Shown: positions 32,985 to 41,730, counted from the first letter of the stretch. The stretch is DNA of 52,730 nucleotides from an uncultured Ruminococcus sp. (GCA_905233755.1 CAJODM010000008.1:1-52730), one strand, 5' to 3'. The notes: generated by a model not told the origin, from the letters alone. Translations and numbers: made by a program.

Positions 32985-33470
32985 GTGAACGACACGATTG
33001 TGACAACGACCATCGAGAAAGAGCTGCGCGACAAGGACGAGCTGATGTACACGTTTCGCGGGACGAGCATGCTGCCGTTTTTAAGGCAGGGCAAAGACCT
33101 CGTCATCGTACACCGGATCATCGAGCGACCGAAGCGGTTCGACGCGGTGCTGTATCGGGTCGGCAAGCGGCTGATCCTGCACCGGATCATCAAGGTGGAG
33201 GACGGCAGCTTTACGATACGGGGCGACAACTGTATTGCTCGCGAACATGTGCGCGACGACCAGCTACTCGGGGTGCTGACGGCGTTCGTTAGGACCGGCC
33301 GTACACACAGCCGCACCGTATCTGCTGACAGCTCGATCTACCGCCTGTTGGTGTGGGTGTGGTACGGGATATATCCGCTGCGGTACCTGTATCGCAGGGC
33401 GCGGCGGCTCGCGGGCGCCCTGTGGCGTCGGCTGAAAAGAAGAGCGAACAAGAACGATCCGGCGCGCTAG
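32985..33470 (+). CDS. S24/S26-family peptidase (signal-peptidase-like, Ser-His type), GTG start
   Basis: The 161-residue protein starts at a GTG behind AAGGAGGT. It has FRGTSMLPFLRQGKDLVIV (catalytic Ser in TSM) and RFDAVLYRVGKRLILHRII, where the His of LHRI takes the place of the Lys of bacterial signal peptidase I, as in ER/SipW-type enzymes. GDNCIAREHV follows. There is no N-terminal membrane helix; the C-terminus is a basic Trp/Tyr-rich segment that could lie on the membrane. No pilin, lantibiotic or PqqD-type partner is next to it. Its stop overlaps the stop of the converging AlkD-like gene in a CTAG. The substrate is unknown. Confidence 0.75.
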   Translation: MNDTIVTTTIEKELRDKDELMYTFRGTSMLPFLRQGKDLVIVHRIIERPKRFDAVLYRVGKRLILHRIIKVEDGSFTIRGDNCIAREHVRDDQLLGVLTAFVRTGRTHSRTVSADSSIYRLLVWVWYGIYPLRYLYRRARRLAGALWRRLKRRANKNDPAR

Positions 33471-34168
33471 GCGTCGGATCGTTTTCGTCGAAGGGTTTTC
33501 AGATAGGTTTTTCGCTCGGAAAGGATGCGGTTGGATTCGACCGCTTTTTGGATGGTCATGTTGTGCGTCCAGAAGTCGAGGCGATACCCTGTCAGATACG
33601 GCAGCGCGGCGTCATACTGCTTGAAGAGCGCGGTTGCAAAGTACCACGCCGTCATCATGTTGACATAGTAGTCGTCCGATCTGACGGCGGATGCCATGTC
33701 GAGGTAGCGCGTATCGAACCGTTCGTCGAGAAAGTACCGCATCAGGCACCCGATCGCATACCGCACCGTATAGGGATGCTCGCTGTCGATCCAGCGCTCG
33801 ATATACGGCAGCAGCCGCTCGCTCTCTTTACGGAATACCGCAGGGGACAGCGAATCGCACACCGCCCAGTTATCCACATACGGCAGCAGCCGCTCGACCT
33901 CGTTCACACAGCGGCAGAAGTCCTTCTCATACGACAGCAGCAGCGCGTGCAGGGTGTACTCCTCGAGATAGGTATGCGGCAGAACGTCGAGGAACGCCGC
34001 AGCATGCGCGCTCCCTTTGAGCTCCCGCCCGAGCTGCTTTAGAGCGGGCGAGCGCACCCCGATGACAGCCGCGCGCTCGATGGTCGGGATGAGCCGCGCG
34101 GTAAAGTCGCCGTACCTTTCGTCCTTTAGGGCGAACAGCCGCTCGCGAATGACGTCGGTGCTGTTCAC
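33467..34168 (-). CDS. AlkD-like DNA alkylation repair protein (HEAT-repeat), GTG start
   Basis: The 233-residue helical protein contains GVRSPALKQLGRELKG, LEEYTLHALLLSYEKDF, VDNWAVCDSLSP, HPYTVRYAIGCLMRYFLDE and DDYYVNMMTAWYFATALF, the repeat pattern of AlkD/AlkC-like DNA glycosylases that remove alkylated bases. Its GTG start overlaps the trxB stop in GTGA (34165-34168), so it is translated from the trxB message. Exact base specificity is unknown. Some family members bind DNA without glycosylase activity. Confidence 0.85.
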   Translation of the reverse strand: MNSTDVIRERLFALKDERYGDFTARLIPTIERAAVIGVRSPALKQLGRELKGSAHAAAFLDVLPHTYLEEYTLHALLLSYEKDFCRCVNEVERLLPYVDNWAVCDSLSPAVFRKESERLLPYIERWIDSEHPYTVRYAIGCLMRYFLDERFDTRYLDMASAVRSDDYYVNMMTAWYFATALFKQYDAALPYLTGYRLDFWTHNMTIQKAVESNRILSERKTYLKTLRRKRSDA

Positions 34169-35070
34169 AGCGTCAGGTACTCGTGCGCTGCGGTCGCGGC
34201 GATCGCGCCGTCGGAGCAGGCGGTGACGATCTGGCGCAGGTGCTTGTGCCGCGTGTCGCCGGCGACGAACAGCCCCGGGGTACGGGTGCGCATCTGCTCA
34301 TCACACAGGAAGTAGCCGTTCTCGTCGAGGTCGGCAAGATCGCGGTACAGCTCGTTGTCGGGAATCAGCCCGATCGCTTCGAACACCCCGCTGACCTCGA
34401 TGTCATAGGTCTCGTCGGTGTCGAGGTTCTTGACCGTCAGAGCGGATACCCGCCGCTCCCCCTTGATCTGCAGCGGGATATGGCGGGGCAGCAGGCGGAT
34501 GTTGTCGATGCCCTCGAGCTTATCGAGATAGCTTTTGGAGGCGGTGGGATGCACACGCCTAAACACCAGATACACCTGTTCACAGAGGTTGGACAGGTAG
34601 ATCGCGTCGCCGAGCGCCGAGTTGCCCGCGCCGATGACGGCGGTCTTCTTGCGGCGGAAGAACCCGCCGTCGCATACCGCACACCAGCTGATGCCGCGTC
34701 CGCGCAGCGCGTCCTCGCCCTCGATCCCCAGCTCGCGCCGGCGCACGCCGTTGGCGATAATGACGGTGCGCGCAGTGAGCGTGTCGGCGTTGGTCGCGAT
34801 GGTGAAGGTATTGCCGTCTTTTGACAGAGAGCGCACCTCTGCCGACAGACACTCGACCCCGAGCGCGTCGACCTGCGCCTTCATGTTGGCGGCAAGCTCA
34901 AATCCCTCGATCTCCTTGAGAGAGGGGTAGTTCTCGATGGTGGCGGTGAGCGCCGCCTGGCCGCCGAACCCGCCCTTCTCGATGATCACAGCGGACATCC
35001 CCGCCCGCGCGGCATAGATCGCCGCCGTCATACCGGCAACGCCGCCGCCGATGATCGCTAAGTCATACAT
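34165..35070 (-). CDS. trxB: Thioredoxin reductase
   Basis: The 301-residue flavoenzyme has the FAD loop GGGVAGMTAAIYAARAGM, the redox pair in CAVCDGGFF (near 134-137), the NADPH loop GAGNSALGDAIYL and the C-terminal GLFVAGDTRH. It reduces thioredoxin with NADPH. It is divergent from trxA and shares a 107-base intergenic region with it. The AlkD-like gene follows in the same message with a four-base overlap. Ferredoxin-dependent relatives exist in Clostridia, but the NADPH motif is readable here. Confidence 0.93.
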   Translation of the reverse strand: MYDLAIIGGGVAGMTAAIYAARAGMSAVIIEKGGFGGQAALTATIENYPSLKEIEGFELAANMKAQVDALGVECLSAEVRSLSKDGNTFTIATNADTLTARTVIIANGVRRRELGIEGEDALRGRGISWCAVCDGGFFRRKKTAVIGAGNSALGDAIYLSNLCEQVYLVFRRVHPTASKSYLDKLEGIDNIRLLPRHIPLQIKGERRVSALTVKNLDTDETYDIEVSGVFEAIGLIPDNELYRDLADLDENGYFLCDEQMRTRTPGLFVAGDTRHKHLRQIVTACSDGAIAATAAHEYLTL

Positions 35071-35128
35071 GGTATCATATCCTTTCGAGGGTTTTTCAGA
35101 TTCTCAAAATAAGTATAGATTTTCTGAA

Positions 35129-35147
35129 TATAGTATGGTATACTATA
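35129..35147. promoter_or_regulatory. Perfect palindrome between divergent trxB and trxA (candidate operator)
   Basis: TATAGTAT-GGT-ATACTATA is an exact 8-bp inverted repeat. It covers the likely -10 of trxA (TATACT, 35139-35144) and lies just upstream of a TATACT for trxB on the other strand (35112-35117). One bound dimer could therefore control both genes. No clear TTGACA is present for either, which suggests an activated promoter. Confidence 0.5.
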
Positions 35148-35177
35148 AGCGTAAAATACCGTCAGGAGGTAACAGCT

Positions 35178-35495
35178 ATGGCAACAGAACATTTATCCGA
35201 ATCGAACTTTGAGGAAAAAATCGCTCAGGGCGTGGTGCTGGTCGACTTCTTTGCGACATGGTGCGGCCCGTGCAAGATGCTCTCGCCCATCATCGAGGAG
35301 ATCAACGACGAGAAGGACGAAAGCTTTAGTGTCTACAAGGTCGACATCGACGCGTGTGAGGATATCGCGCTCGACTATGCCATCATGAGCGTGCCGACGC
35401 TCATCGTGTTCAAGGACGGACAGGAGGCGGCGCGCATGATCGGCGTACAGCCCAAGACCGAGATCGTGAACACCGTCAGGAGCATCGTCGGCTGA
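35178..35495 (+). CDS. trxA: Thioredoxin
   Basis: The 105-residue protein has the classic active site ATWCGPCKM (Cys29, Cys32), the cis-Pro loop MSVPTLIVFKDGQE and a typical C-terminal helix. AGGAGG precedes the ATG. It is the cytoplasmic partner of the reductase encoded divergently next to it. A terminator follows at once, so it is expressed alone. Confidence 0.97.
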   Translation: MATEHLSESNFEEKIAQGVVLVDFFATWCGPCKMLSPIIEEINDEKDESFSVYKVDIDACEDIALDYAIMSVPTLIVFKDGQEAARMIGVQPKTEIVNTVRSIVG

Positions 35496-35517
35496 CCACA
35501 GCAGCTCGAACAATTCG

Positions 35518-35555
35518 AAATCCCCGCTGTAACCCAGCAGGGATTTTCTTTTTTA
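35518..35555. terminator. Bidirectional intrinsic terminator between trxA and the DtxR-type gene
   Basis: AAATCCC (35518-35524) pairs with GGGATTT (35540-35546), continued by GCTG/CAGC after one mismatch. The plus side ends in TTTTCTTTTTT and the minus side in a TTT run, so both converging genes can use it. Confidence 0.8.
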
Positions 35556-35561
35556 TACCTT

Positions 35562-35924
35562 TTATACCTTGAAGGCCTCTTTGATTTTGGCGAAGCTCTC
35601 GTCCGAGATGACGTGCTCCATCCGACACGCGTCCTCTGCCGCGACGTCCTCTGCGACGCCGATGCTGATGAGGAAGCGGGTCAGATACTCGTGCCGCTCA
35701 TAGATCTTCTCGGCGACAAATCGACCCTCGTCGGTCAGCCGCAGCGCGGCCCCGTCGCTCACCGAGACATACCCGCCGCTCTTGAGAAGCCCGATCGCGC
35801 GGCTGACAGACGGCTTACTGAAGCCCATATACTCGCCGACGTCGATCGCGCGGACATAGGAGCTCTTCTTCGAGAGGATGAGGATGGTCTCAAGGTACAT
35901 TTCGCCGGATTCCTGCAGGTGCAT
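35562..35924 (-). CDS. DtxR/IdeR-family metal-dependent repressor (short form)
   Basis: The 120-residue protein has an N-terminal winged helix (RAIDVGEYMGFSKPSVSRAI) and a dimer/metal domain. The metal residues fit the iron type: Met9 (EMYLETI), His78 (ERHEYL), Cys100, Glu103 and His104 in ACRMEHVISDE. Manganese MntR proteins usually have Asp at the Met position. The SH3-like third domain is absent. The start follows AAGGAGG. It lies 47 bases after murE and may share its transcript. Target genes are not visible in the window. Confidence 0.87.
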   Translation of the reverse strand: MHLQESGEMYLETILILSKKSSYVRAIDVGEYMGFSKPSVSRAIGLLKSGGYVSVSDGAALRLTDEGRFVAEKIYERHEYLTRFLISIGVAEDVAAEDACRMEHVISDESFAKIKEAFKV

Positions 35925-35971
35925 ATCGCGCCTCCTTCGGTAGTAGTGTTCGGGTCTGTAGACCGGAGAAC

Positions 35972-37450
35972 TCAGTTCGGGTTCTCGTCGTCGGGGCTGT
36001 CGCCGAGGATGCCCGAGATGATCTCGCGCTCATCCATATGGTACTTGACACCGCGGATCTCCTGATAATCCTCGTGACCCTTGCCGGCGAGCACGATGAT
36101 ATCGCCGTCCTCGGCGTTCTCGATACAGTAGCGGATCGCGTCGATCCGGTTGGGGATGACGATGTAGCTGCCGCCGACCTTGTCGAGCCCGACCTTGATA
36201 TCGGCGATGATATCCATCACGTCCTCATAGCGCGAGTTGTCCTCGGTGACGACCGACAGATCGGACAGCCGACCCGATACCTCGCCCATCTCATAGCGGC
36301 GGGACTTGGGGCGGTTGCCGCCCGCGCCGAACAGCGTGATGAGGCGGTGGGGATGGTATTCGCGCAGGGTGGTGAGCACGTTCTCCATCGACACGGCGTT
36401 GTGGGCATAGTCGATGAGCATGGTGTAGCTGCCGGGGACCGGCACCGCTTCGACCCTGCCCTTGACCTTGACGTGCGAGAGACCGTCCAGTATCGCGCGG
36501 CGGTCGATGTCGAAGTGACGGCACAGCGCGATCGCCGCGAGCGCGTTATAGACCGAGAACCGCCCCGGGATCGCGACTTCGACCGACAGCTCCTCGACGC
36601 CGGTGGTGTCGAACCGCACACCGATGAAGCCGGACCGCGCGACCAGCTCGTCGCCGTGAGCCACCAGATCGGCGCCCTCGTCATAGCCGTAGGTCTCGAT
36701 CGAACAGGTGTGACCGGCGATGACCGCCTGAGCGTTCTCGTCGTCCTTGTTGATGATCCCGACCTTGCACCGGGAGAACAGCATACGCTTGCAGGAAAGG
36801 TACTCTGCCATATCCTTGTGCTCGCTGTCGCCGATGTGGTCGCTCGAGAAGTTCGTGAAGATACCGTAATCGAACAGGATGCCGTCGGTGCGGTGCCACT
36901 TGAGCCCGAGCGACGACGCCTCGATCACCATCGCCCGACAGCCGTCGTTGAGCATATGGCGCATCGCCTGCTGGATCTCATAGCTCTCGGGGGTGGTGTT
37001 GTTGGTCTTGTAGATCCTCTCTCCGATGAGGATGCCGAGCGTGCCGATGGTGCCGGTCTTGATGCCGGCGGTCTCGAGGATGGAGCGGATCATCGCGACG
37101 GTGGTGGTCTTGCCCTTGGTGCCGGTGACGGCAACGGTCGTCAGTTCATCCGCCGGATGCCCGAAGTACTCGACTGACATCAGCGCGAGCGTCGCACGCG
37201 CATCCTGCACACGCACCACGGTCACGCCCTCATACGCGATGCCGTCATCCTCGACCACCAGCGCGACCGCGCCGCGCTCCACCGCGTCGGGGATGAACCG
37301 GTGTCCGTCGACGTTATAGCCCTTGAGCGCGACGAACGCGCATCCGCCGATGACCTTGCGCGAATCATAGATGATGTCCTTGATCTCCACGTCGGCGCTG
37401 CCCGATACGAGGGTGTAGTCGCACGATTTCAGCAAGTCGCATAGTTTCAT
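35972..37450 (-). CDS. murE: UDP-MurNAc-tripeptide synthetase (Mur ligase)
   Basis: The 492-residue Mur ligase adds the third stem amino acid to UDP-MurNAc-L-Ala-D-Glu. It shows DSRKVIGGCAFVALKGYNVDG, the P loop VTGTKGKTTT, TTPESYEIQ, SSLGLKWHR and the C-terminal LAGKGHEDYQ. The amino-acid selectivity box reads DNSR instead of the DNPR of meso-DAP enzymes. The Arg that contacts DAP is kept, so DAP is still the best guess. No mraY, murF or ftsW is beside it, so it is not in the usual dcw cluster and could be a second MurE-like enzyme. Confidence 0.88.
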   Translation of the reverse strand: MKLCDLLKSCDYTLVSGSADVEIKDIIYDSRKVIGGCAFVALKGYNVDGHRFIPDAVERGAVALVVEDDGIAYEGVTVVRVQDARATLALMSVEYFGHPADELTTVAVTGTKGKTTTVAMIRSILETAGIKTGTIGTLGILIGERIYKTNNTTPESYEIQQAMRHMLNDGCRAMVIEASSLGLKWHRTDGILFDYGIFTNFSSDHIGDSEHKDMAEYLSCKRMLFSRCKVGIINKDDENAQAVIAGHTCSIETYGYDEGADLVAHGDELVARSGFIGVRFDTTGVEELSVEVAIPGRFSVYNALAAIALCRHFDIDRRAILDGLSHVKVKGRVEAVPVPGSYTMLIDYAHNAVSMENVLTTLREYHPHRLITLFGAGGNRPKSRRYEMGEVSGRLSDLSVVTEDNSRYEDVMDIIADIKVGLDKVGGSYIVIPNRIDAIRYCIENAEDGDIIVLAGKGHEDYQEIRGVKYHMDEREIISGILGDSPDDENPN

Positions 37451-37485
37451 GTTCTGCCTCCGCTATCAACAGTAATATATCTGTA

Positions 37486-37514
37486 TTATACATGGAAAAA
37501 GGCGGTGATGTCAA
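37486..37514 (-). promoter_or_regulatory. SigA-type promoter of murE
   Basis: On the minus strand a perfect TTGACA and a perfect TATAAT are separated by 17 bases, about 35 bases upstream of the murE ATG, which has GGAGG before it. Confidence 0.85.
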
Positions 37515-37808
37515 TGAGGCAGAAAAGACGAAATCGACGGTATTTAGTAAAAATACACGAAAACATTTTCTAAAGTCGCGTTTTTTGAAGTTTGATTCTC
37601 TAAGAGAATGATAGATTTGAGCGCCGTCAAGAATCATCCGTTCTCACATCGGGTCGGGTTGACAACTTGCACAAAAGCGAAATCGGCAAATAGTACAAAA
37701 TGACGAGCGCGGATTTGTGTAGGTTGACGGGTTTTGAAAAAACGCGTTGTGAAAATAACCAAAAACAACTCCGGTATTTAATATTTTAGATAAAAAGTAC
37801 AAAGGGAG
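37515..37808. other. AT-rich gene-free spacer between murE and the maltodextrin operon
   Basis: No supported gene is present. It contains scattered TTGACA/TTGACG-like hexamers (near 37657 and 37722) without well-placed -10 boxes and several A/T runs. It may hold further control sites for the highly expressed binding-protein gene downstream. Confidence 0.5.
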
Positions 37809-37838
37809 TTGAAATCAGCTCCCTCTTTATGGTAAAAT
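37809..37838 (+). promoter_or_regulatory. Promoter of the maltodextrin ABC operon, overlapped by a small hairpin
   Basis: TTGAAA and TAAAAT are separated by 18 bases. The -35 lies within a short inverted repeat (GGGAGTTG with CAGCTCCC, 37804-37823) that could be an operator or the end of a small transcript. Confidence 0.5.
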
Positions 37839-37915
37839 TGAACCAGTGATAAGGTGCCGCTGAACGGATAAGGCGGGACCTCACAAAAAATATTTTGAAA
37901 GAAGGAAATCCGACT

Positions 37916-39190
37916 ATGAAAAGAATTCTTGCTCTGGTATTGGCTGTTCTGATGATGGCCGCTATCTTCGTCGGCTGCGGCGGCGGCTCCTCGACAGACA
38001 CCGATACCTCCGGCTCCGGCGACACCGATCCGTTCGGCGGCGAGGACAACATCACCCTGAAGGTATGGGCTCCCGAGAAGGCGAAGGACCTCTGCGAGCA
38101 GCAGTGCCAGGCGTTCATCGAGCAGTATCCCGACAAGACCATCTCGATCGAGGTCGTCGCACAGGGCGAGGGCGATGCGGCTTCTGCGCTGCTCAACGAC
38201 CCCGACACCGCGGCTGACGTGTTCTCGTTCCCGTCCGACCAGCTCAACAAGCTCGTCAACGCCGGCGTTATCGCCCCCGTATTTGACGAGTATCTGGACG
38301 ACGTGACCTCCCGCAACTCGGTTGAGTCCGTTGCTGCCGGCACCATCGACGACACCCTCTGGGCGTTCCCCGAGACCGGCGATAACGGCTACTATCTCGT
38401 ATATGACAAGAGCGTCGTTTCCGAAGAGGACGCTGCTACCTTCGAGGGCGTTCTCGAGGCATGCCGCAAGGCCGGCAGAAAGTTCATCATGGACGCCGGT
38501 AACGGTTTCTACTCCTGCATCTTCCCCTTCACCGGCGGTCTGGAGATTACCGGTCTGTCTGCCGACGGCGTTCAGCAGTTCAACGACTATGATGAGGCCG
38601 AGGTCGTAGACACCCTGTATGCGTTCTCTGCTCTGTTCCATGAGTACAGCGATATCTTCGAGTCCAACGATCCCTCCAAGGTATCCTCCGGCATGGCCGA
38701 GGCCACCCCGACCGTTGCCGCCGGTATCGACGGTTCCTGGAACGCCGCTACCGTTCAGGGTGTGCTGGGCGACAACTACGGCGCCGCCAAGCTCCCGACC
38801 ATTGACGTTAACGGTACCGCCAAGCAGCTCATCTCGATGCACGGCTACAAGTACATCGGCGTGAACATGAGCTCCTCGTACCTCGACGCTGCCGAGCTGC
38901 TCGCCGACTATCTCACCGGCGAAGAGTGCCAGCTCCAGCGTGCGGAAGAGATCTCTTGGGGTCCCTCCAACACCACCGCTGCCGCTTCTGACGTTGTCAA
39001 GAACAACGATGCGCTCAACGCGATCATCGAGCAGTCCGTCTACTCGGTCGCTCAGGTGAACGTTGCCGATACCTTCTGGACCCCGATGGCCACCCTCGGC
39101 GAGGCGGTCTACAAGAAGGACAACGCGGTCGATAAGGATTATCTGACCGAGCAGCTCCAGAAGTGCGTCGCGAACATTAAGGACGAATAA
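37916..39190 (+). CDS. Extracellular sugar-binding lipoprotein of a maltose-type ABC importer
   Basis: The 424-residue protein has a lipoprotein signal ending FVGC (Cys21), a Gly/Ser/Thr/Asp linker, then a bilobed binding fold of the MalE group: ITLKVWAPEKAKDL, QYPDKTISIEVVAQGEGDA, DVFSFPSDQLNKLVNAGVI, NGYYLVYDKSV, AAGIDGSWNA and GYKYIGVNMSS. It captures maltodextrin-like sugars outside the cell. The true ATG (37916) follows AAGGAAAT; seven codons upstream in frame are not needed. A hairpin after the gene probably gives it more transcript than the permeases. Confidence 0.9.
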   Translation: MKRILALVLAVLMMAAIFVGCGGGSSTDTDTSGSGDTDPFGGEDNITLKVWAPEKAKDLCEQQCQAFIEQYPDKTISIEVVAQGEGDAASALLNDPDTAADVFSFPSDQLNKLVNAGVIAPVFDEYLDDVTSRNSVESVAAGTIDDTLWAFPETGDNGYYLVYDKSVVSEEDAATFEGVLEACRKAGRKFIMDAGNGFYSCIFPFTGGLEITGLSADGVQQFNDYDEAEVVDTLYAFSALFHEYSDIFESNDPSKVSSGMAEATPTVAAGIDGSWNAATVQGVLGDNYGAAKLPTIDVNGTAKQLISMHGYKYIGVNMSSSYLDAAELLADYLTGEECQLQRAEEISWGPSNTTAAASDVVKNNDALNAIIEQSVYSVAQVNVADTFWTPMATLGEAVYKKDNAVDKDYLTEQLQKCVANIKDE

Positions 39191-39271
39191 GCTCTGAGCA
39201 TCGAGCCGCGCGACCCATATGGTAGTATGAGATACCGGCACGGCTCACCATCCATCCGTACAGATATTTTC

Positions 39272-39310
39272 GGTCAGGCGGGTCGCCCCGCCTGACCATG
39301 ACCTATTTTT
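39272..39310 (+). terminator. Hairpin between binding protein and permease genes (partial terminator)
   Basis: A perfect 11-bp stem (39272-39282 with 39287-39297) closed by TCGC is followed nine bases later by TATTTTTC. Such hairpins commonly protect the binding-protein mRNA and reduce read-through into permease genes. Confidence 0.65.
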
Positions 39311-39369
39311 CTTACTGTAACGCCGCGGCAGCGTGAATGCCGCTACTCTTCAAGCTGGGAAGTGAACTG

Positions 39370-40878
39370 ATGAATTATCTTGAATACATGCAGCTCAACC
39401 CCTTCCAGAAATTCGGGTACAATATCGGAAAATTCTTTAAGGCCGTCCCCGGCGCCCTAAAGAAGTTCTTCTGTGCGATCGGCCGATTCTTCAAGAATCT
39501 CGTCTTGGGCATCGGCAGGGGCGTAGGGAACTATGTATCCCGATTCATCAAGGGTGACTGGGCTACCAAGTTATCGTACATCGTCATGGGTGTCGGTAAC
39601 GTCTCGAAGGGACAGGTCATCAAGGGATTCCTGTTCCTGCTGATCGAAGTGGGCTATATCATGTATATGGTCTTCTTCGGCGGAGCTTACATCGCTAAGT
39701 TCGGTACACTGGGCGACACCGCCCGTCATATGGAGACCGTGGGCGGCAAGCACGTCACCGTCGCCGGCGACAACTCGATGCTGATCCTGCTGTACGGCGT
39801 TCTGACGCTGGTGCTTACCGCGATCTTCTTCGTGATTTATATCGCGAATACCAAATCCGCCTACAAGGCCCAGCAGACGGTCGCAGCCGGTGAGAAGCCC
39901 ATCGGCTTCAAAGAGGAGCTCAAGGACCTTCTGGACAACAAGTTCCACACCACCCTGCTCGCGTTCCCGACGCTGACCATCTCGGTGTTCACCATCCTGC
40001 CGCTGATCTTCATGATCCTGATCGCGTTCACCAACTATAACGCGCAGCATATGCCTCCGGGATCGCTGTTCACCTGGGTCGGGTTGGACACCTTCTCCGA
40101 GGTGTTCAAGCTCACTGACGGCGGCGCAGGCGCTGCCTCGAAGGGCTACACCTTCATCGAGCTGACAAAGTGGACCATCGTATGGGCGATCTTTGCGACC
40201 GTGCTCAACTACATCCTCGGCATGATCGTCGCGCTGATGATCAACAAGAAGGGCATCAAGCTCAAGGCGCTGTGGAGAACGCTGTTCGTCGTTACCGTTG
40301 CGGTACCGCAGTTCGTCTCCCTGCTGCTGATGAACCAGATGCTCGCTGTCGACGGCGCGATCAACGTGCTGTTCAAGAATCTCGGCATCATACAGGAGAG
40401 CGTCGCCTTCCTCAACTCGACGCCGCTGCTTGCACGCATCACGGTGATTATCATCAACTGCTGGGTAGGTATCCCGTATACCATCCTCATCACCTCCGGC
40501 ATCCTGATGAACATCCCCGCCGACCTGTACGAGAGCGCGACCATCGACGGCGCGGGCCCCGTGAAGTCTTTCTTCAAGATCACGCTGCCCTATATGCTGT
40601 TCGTCACCACGCCGTACCTCATTACGAGCTTTATCGGCAACATCAACAACTTCAACGTCATCTACCTCTTGTCCAACGGCGGACCGAACGATCCCAACCT
40701 CTATCAGGCGGGTCGCACGGATCTGCTGGTCACGTGGCTGTTTAAGCTGACGATGAACTCTCAGGACTATAACCTCGCTGCGGCGGTCGGTATCCTTGTC
40801 TTTATCGTCTGCGCGACGTTGTCGCTGATTACGTTCAACATGACCAAATCTGCTAAGAACGAGGAGGAATTCTCATGA
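39370..40878 (+). CDS. MalF-like sugar ABC permease with long N-terminal extension
   Basis: The 502-residue protein has about 60 N-terminal basic/aromatic residues, two extra helices (near KGFLFLLIEVGYIMYMVF and LLYGVLTLVLTAIFFVIYI) and then the usual six-helix permease with the EAA loop SATIDGAGPVKSFFKITLP that docks the ATPase. MalF of maltose systems also has extra N-terminal helices. I chose the ATG at 39370 because GGGAAG lies before it; the ATG at 39337 (eleven residues more) is possible. Its stop overlaps the next start in ATGA. Confidence 0.88.
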   Translation: MNYLEYMQLNPFQKFGYNIGKFFKAVPGALKKFFCAIGRFFKNLVLGIGRGVGNYVSRFIKGDWATKLSYIVMGVGNVSKGQVIKGFLFLLIEVGYIMYMVFFGGAYIAKFGTLGDTARHMETVGGKHVTVAGDNSMLILLYGVLTLVLTAIFFVIYIANTKSAYKAQQTVAAGEKPIGFKEELKDLLDNKFHTTLLAFPTLTISVFTILPLIFMILIAFTNYNAQHMPPGSLFTWVGLDTFSEVFKLTDGGAGAASKGYTFIELTKWTIVWAIFATVLNYILGMIVALMINKKGIKLKALWRTLFVVTVAVPQFVSLLLMNQMLAVDGAINVLFKNLGIIQESVAFLNSTPLLARITVIIINCWVGIPYTILITSGILMNIPADLYESATIDGAGPVKSFFKITLPYMLFVTTPYLITSFIGNINNFNVIYLLSNGGPNDPNLYQAGRTDLLVTWLFKLTMNSQDYNLAAAVGILVFIVCATLSLITFNMTKSAKNEEEFS

Positions 40879-41729
40879 TTAAGAGTTATAAATTCAGAAG
40901 AGTTCTCTCCAACACACTTATCTACATCCTTCTGGCAGTACTCGGTCTTATCTGGATCTCGCCGCTGGTTTACCTCATCCTGCACTCGTTCCGCGATGAG
41001 GGTCTTGCGACCGTATCCTATCTGATCCCGAAGCACTTTAGCTTCCAGAACTATATCGACCTGTTCACCGACACCGCGTCGCTGAACTTCCCGAGATGGT
41101 TCATGAACACCCTGATCGTCGCGATCTTCTCCTGCATTATCTCGACGCTGGCGGTGCTGATGGTATCCTACTCGTTCAGCCGCCTGAGATTCAAGGCAAG
41201 AAAGCCGATGATCAACATCGGCATGATCCTCGGGATGTTCCCCGGATTCATGACCATGATCGCGATCTACTATCTGCTCAAGGCGATGGGTCTGACCCAG
41301 ACGCTGGTTGCTCTCGTCATCTGCTACTCGGCGGGTGCGGGACTTGGCTACCAGATCAGCAAGGGCTTCTTCGATACCATCCCGCGTGCGCTGGATGAGG
41401 CGGCGACCATCGACGGCGCGACGAGGAACCAGATCTTCTGGAAGATCATCCTTCCGATGTCGAAGCCGATCGTCGTCTACACCGTTCTGACCTCGTTCAT
41501 CGGCCCGTGGACCGACTTCATCCTCTGTAAGATCATCATGGGTGACAACGTCAACAACTACACCGTCGCCATCGGCCTGCAGAAGATGACGTCCGCCGAG
41601 TTCTTCACGACCCACTTCAAGCGGTTTTTGGCGGGCTCGGTCGTGGTTGCTGTGCCGATCACGATCCTGTTCCTCAAGCTCCAGACCTACTATGTCGAGG
41701 GCGTTACCGCCGGCGGCGTAAAGGGCTAA
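40875..41729 (+). CDS. MalG-like sugar ABC permease
   Basis: The 284-residue six-helix permease has the EAA loop DEAATIDGATRNQIFWKIILP and the MalG-type C-terminus FLKLQTYYVEGVTAGGVKG. GAGGAAT precedes the ATG, which overlaps the MalF-like stop by four bases. With the MalF-like protein it forms the membrane channel. No ATPase gene is nearby, so a shared MsmK/MalK-type ATPase encoded elsewhere is expected. Confidence 0.93.
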   Translation: MIKSYKFRRVLSNTLIYILLAVLGLIWISPLVYLILHSFRDEGLATVSYLIPKHFSFQNYIDLFTDTASLNFPRWFMNTLIVAIFSCIISTLAVLMVSYSFSRLRFKARKPMINIGMILGMFPGFMTMIAIYYLLKAMGLTQTLVALVICYSAGAGLGYQISKGFFDTIPRALDEAATIDGATRNQIFWKIILPMSKPIVVYTVLTSFIGPWTDFILCKIIMGDNVNNYTVAIGLQKMTSAEFFTTHFKRFLAGSVVVAVPITILFLKLQTYYVEGVTAGGVKG

Positions 41730-41730
41730 C

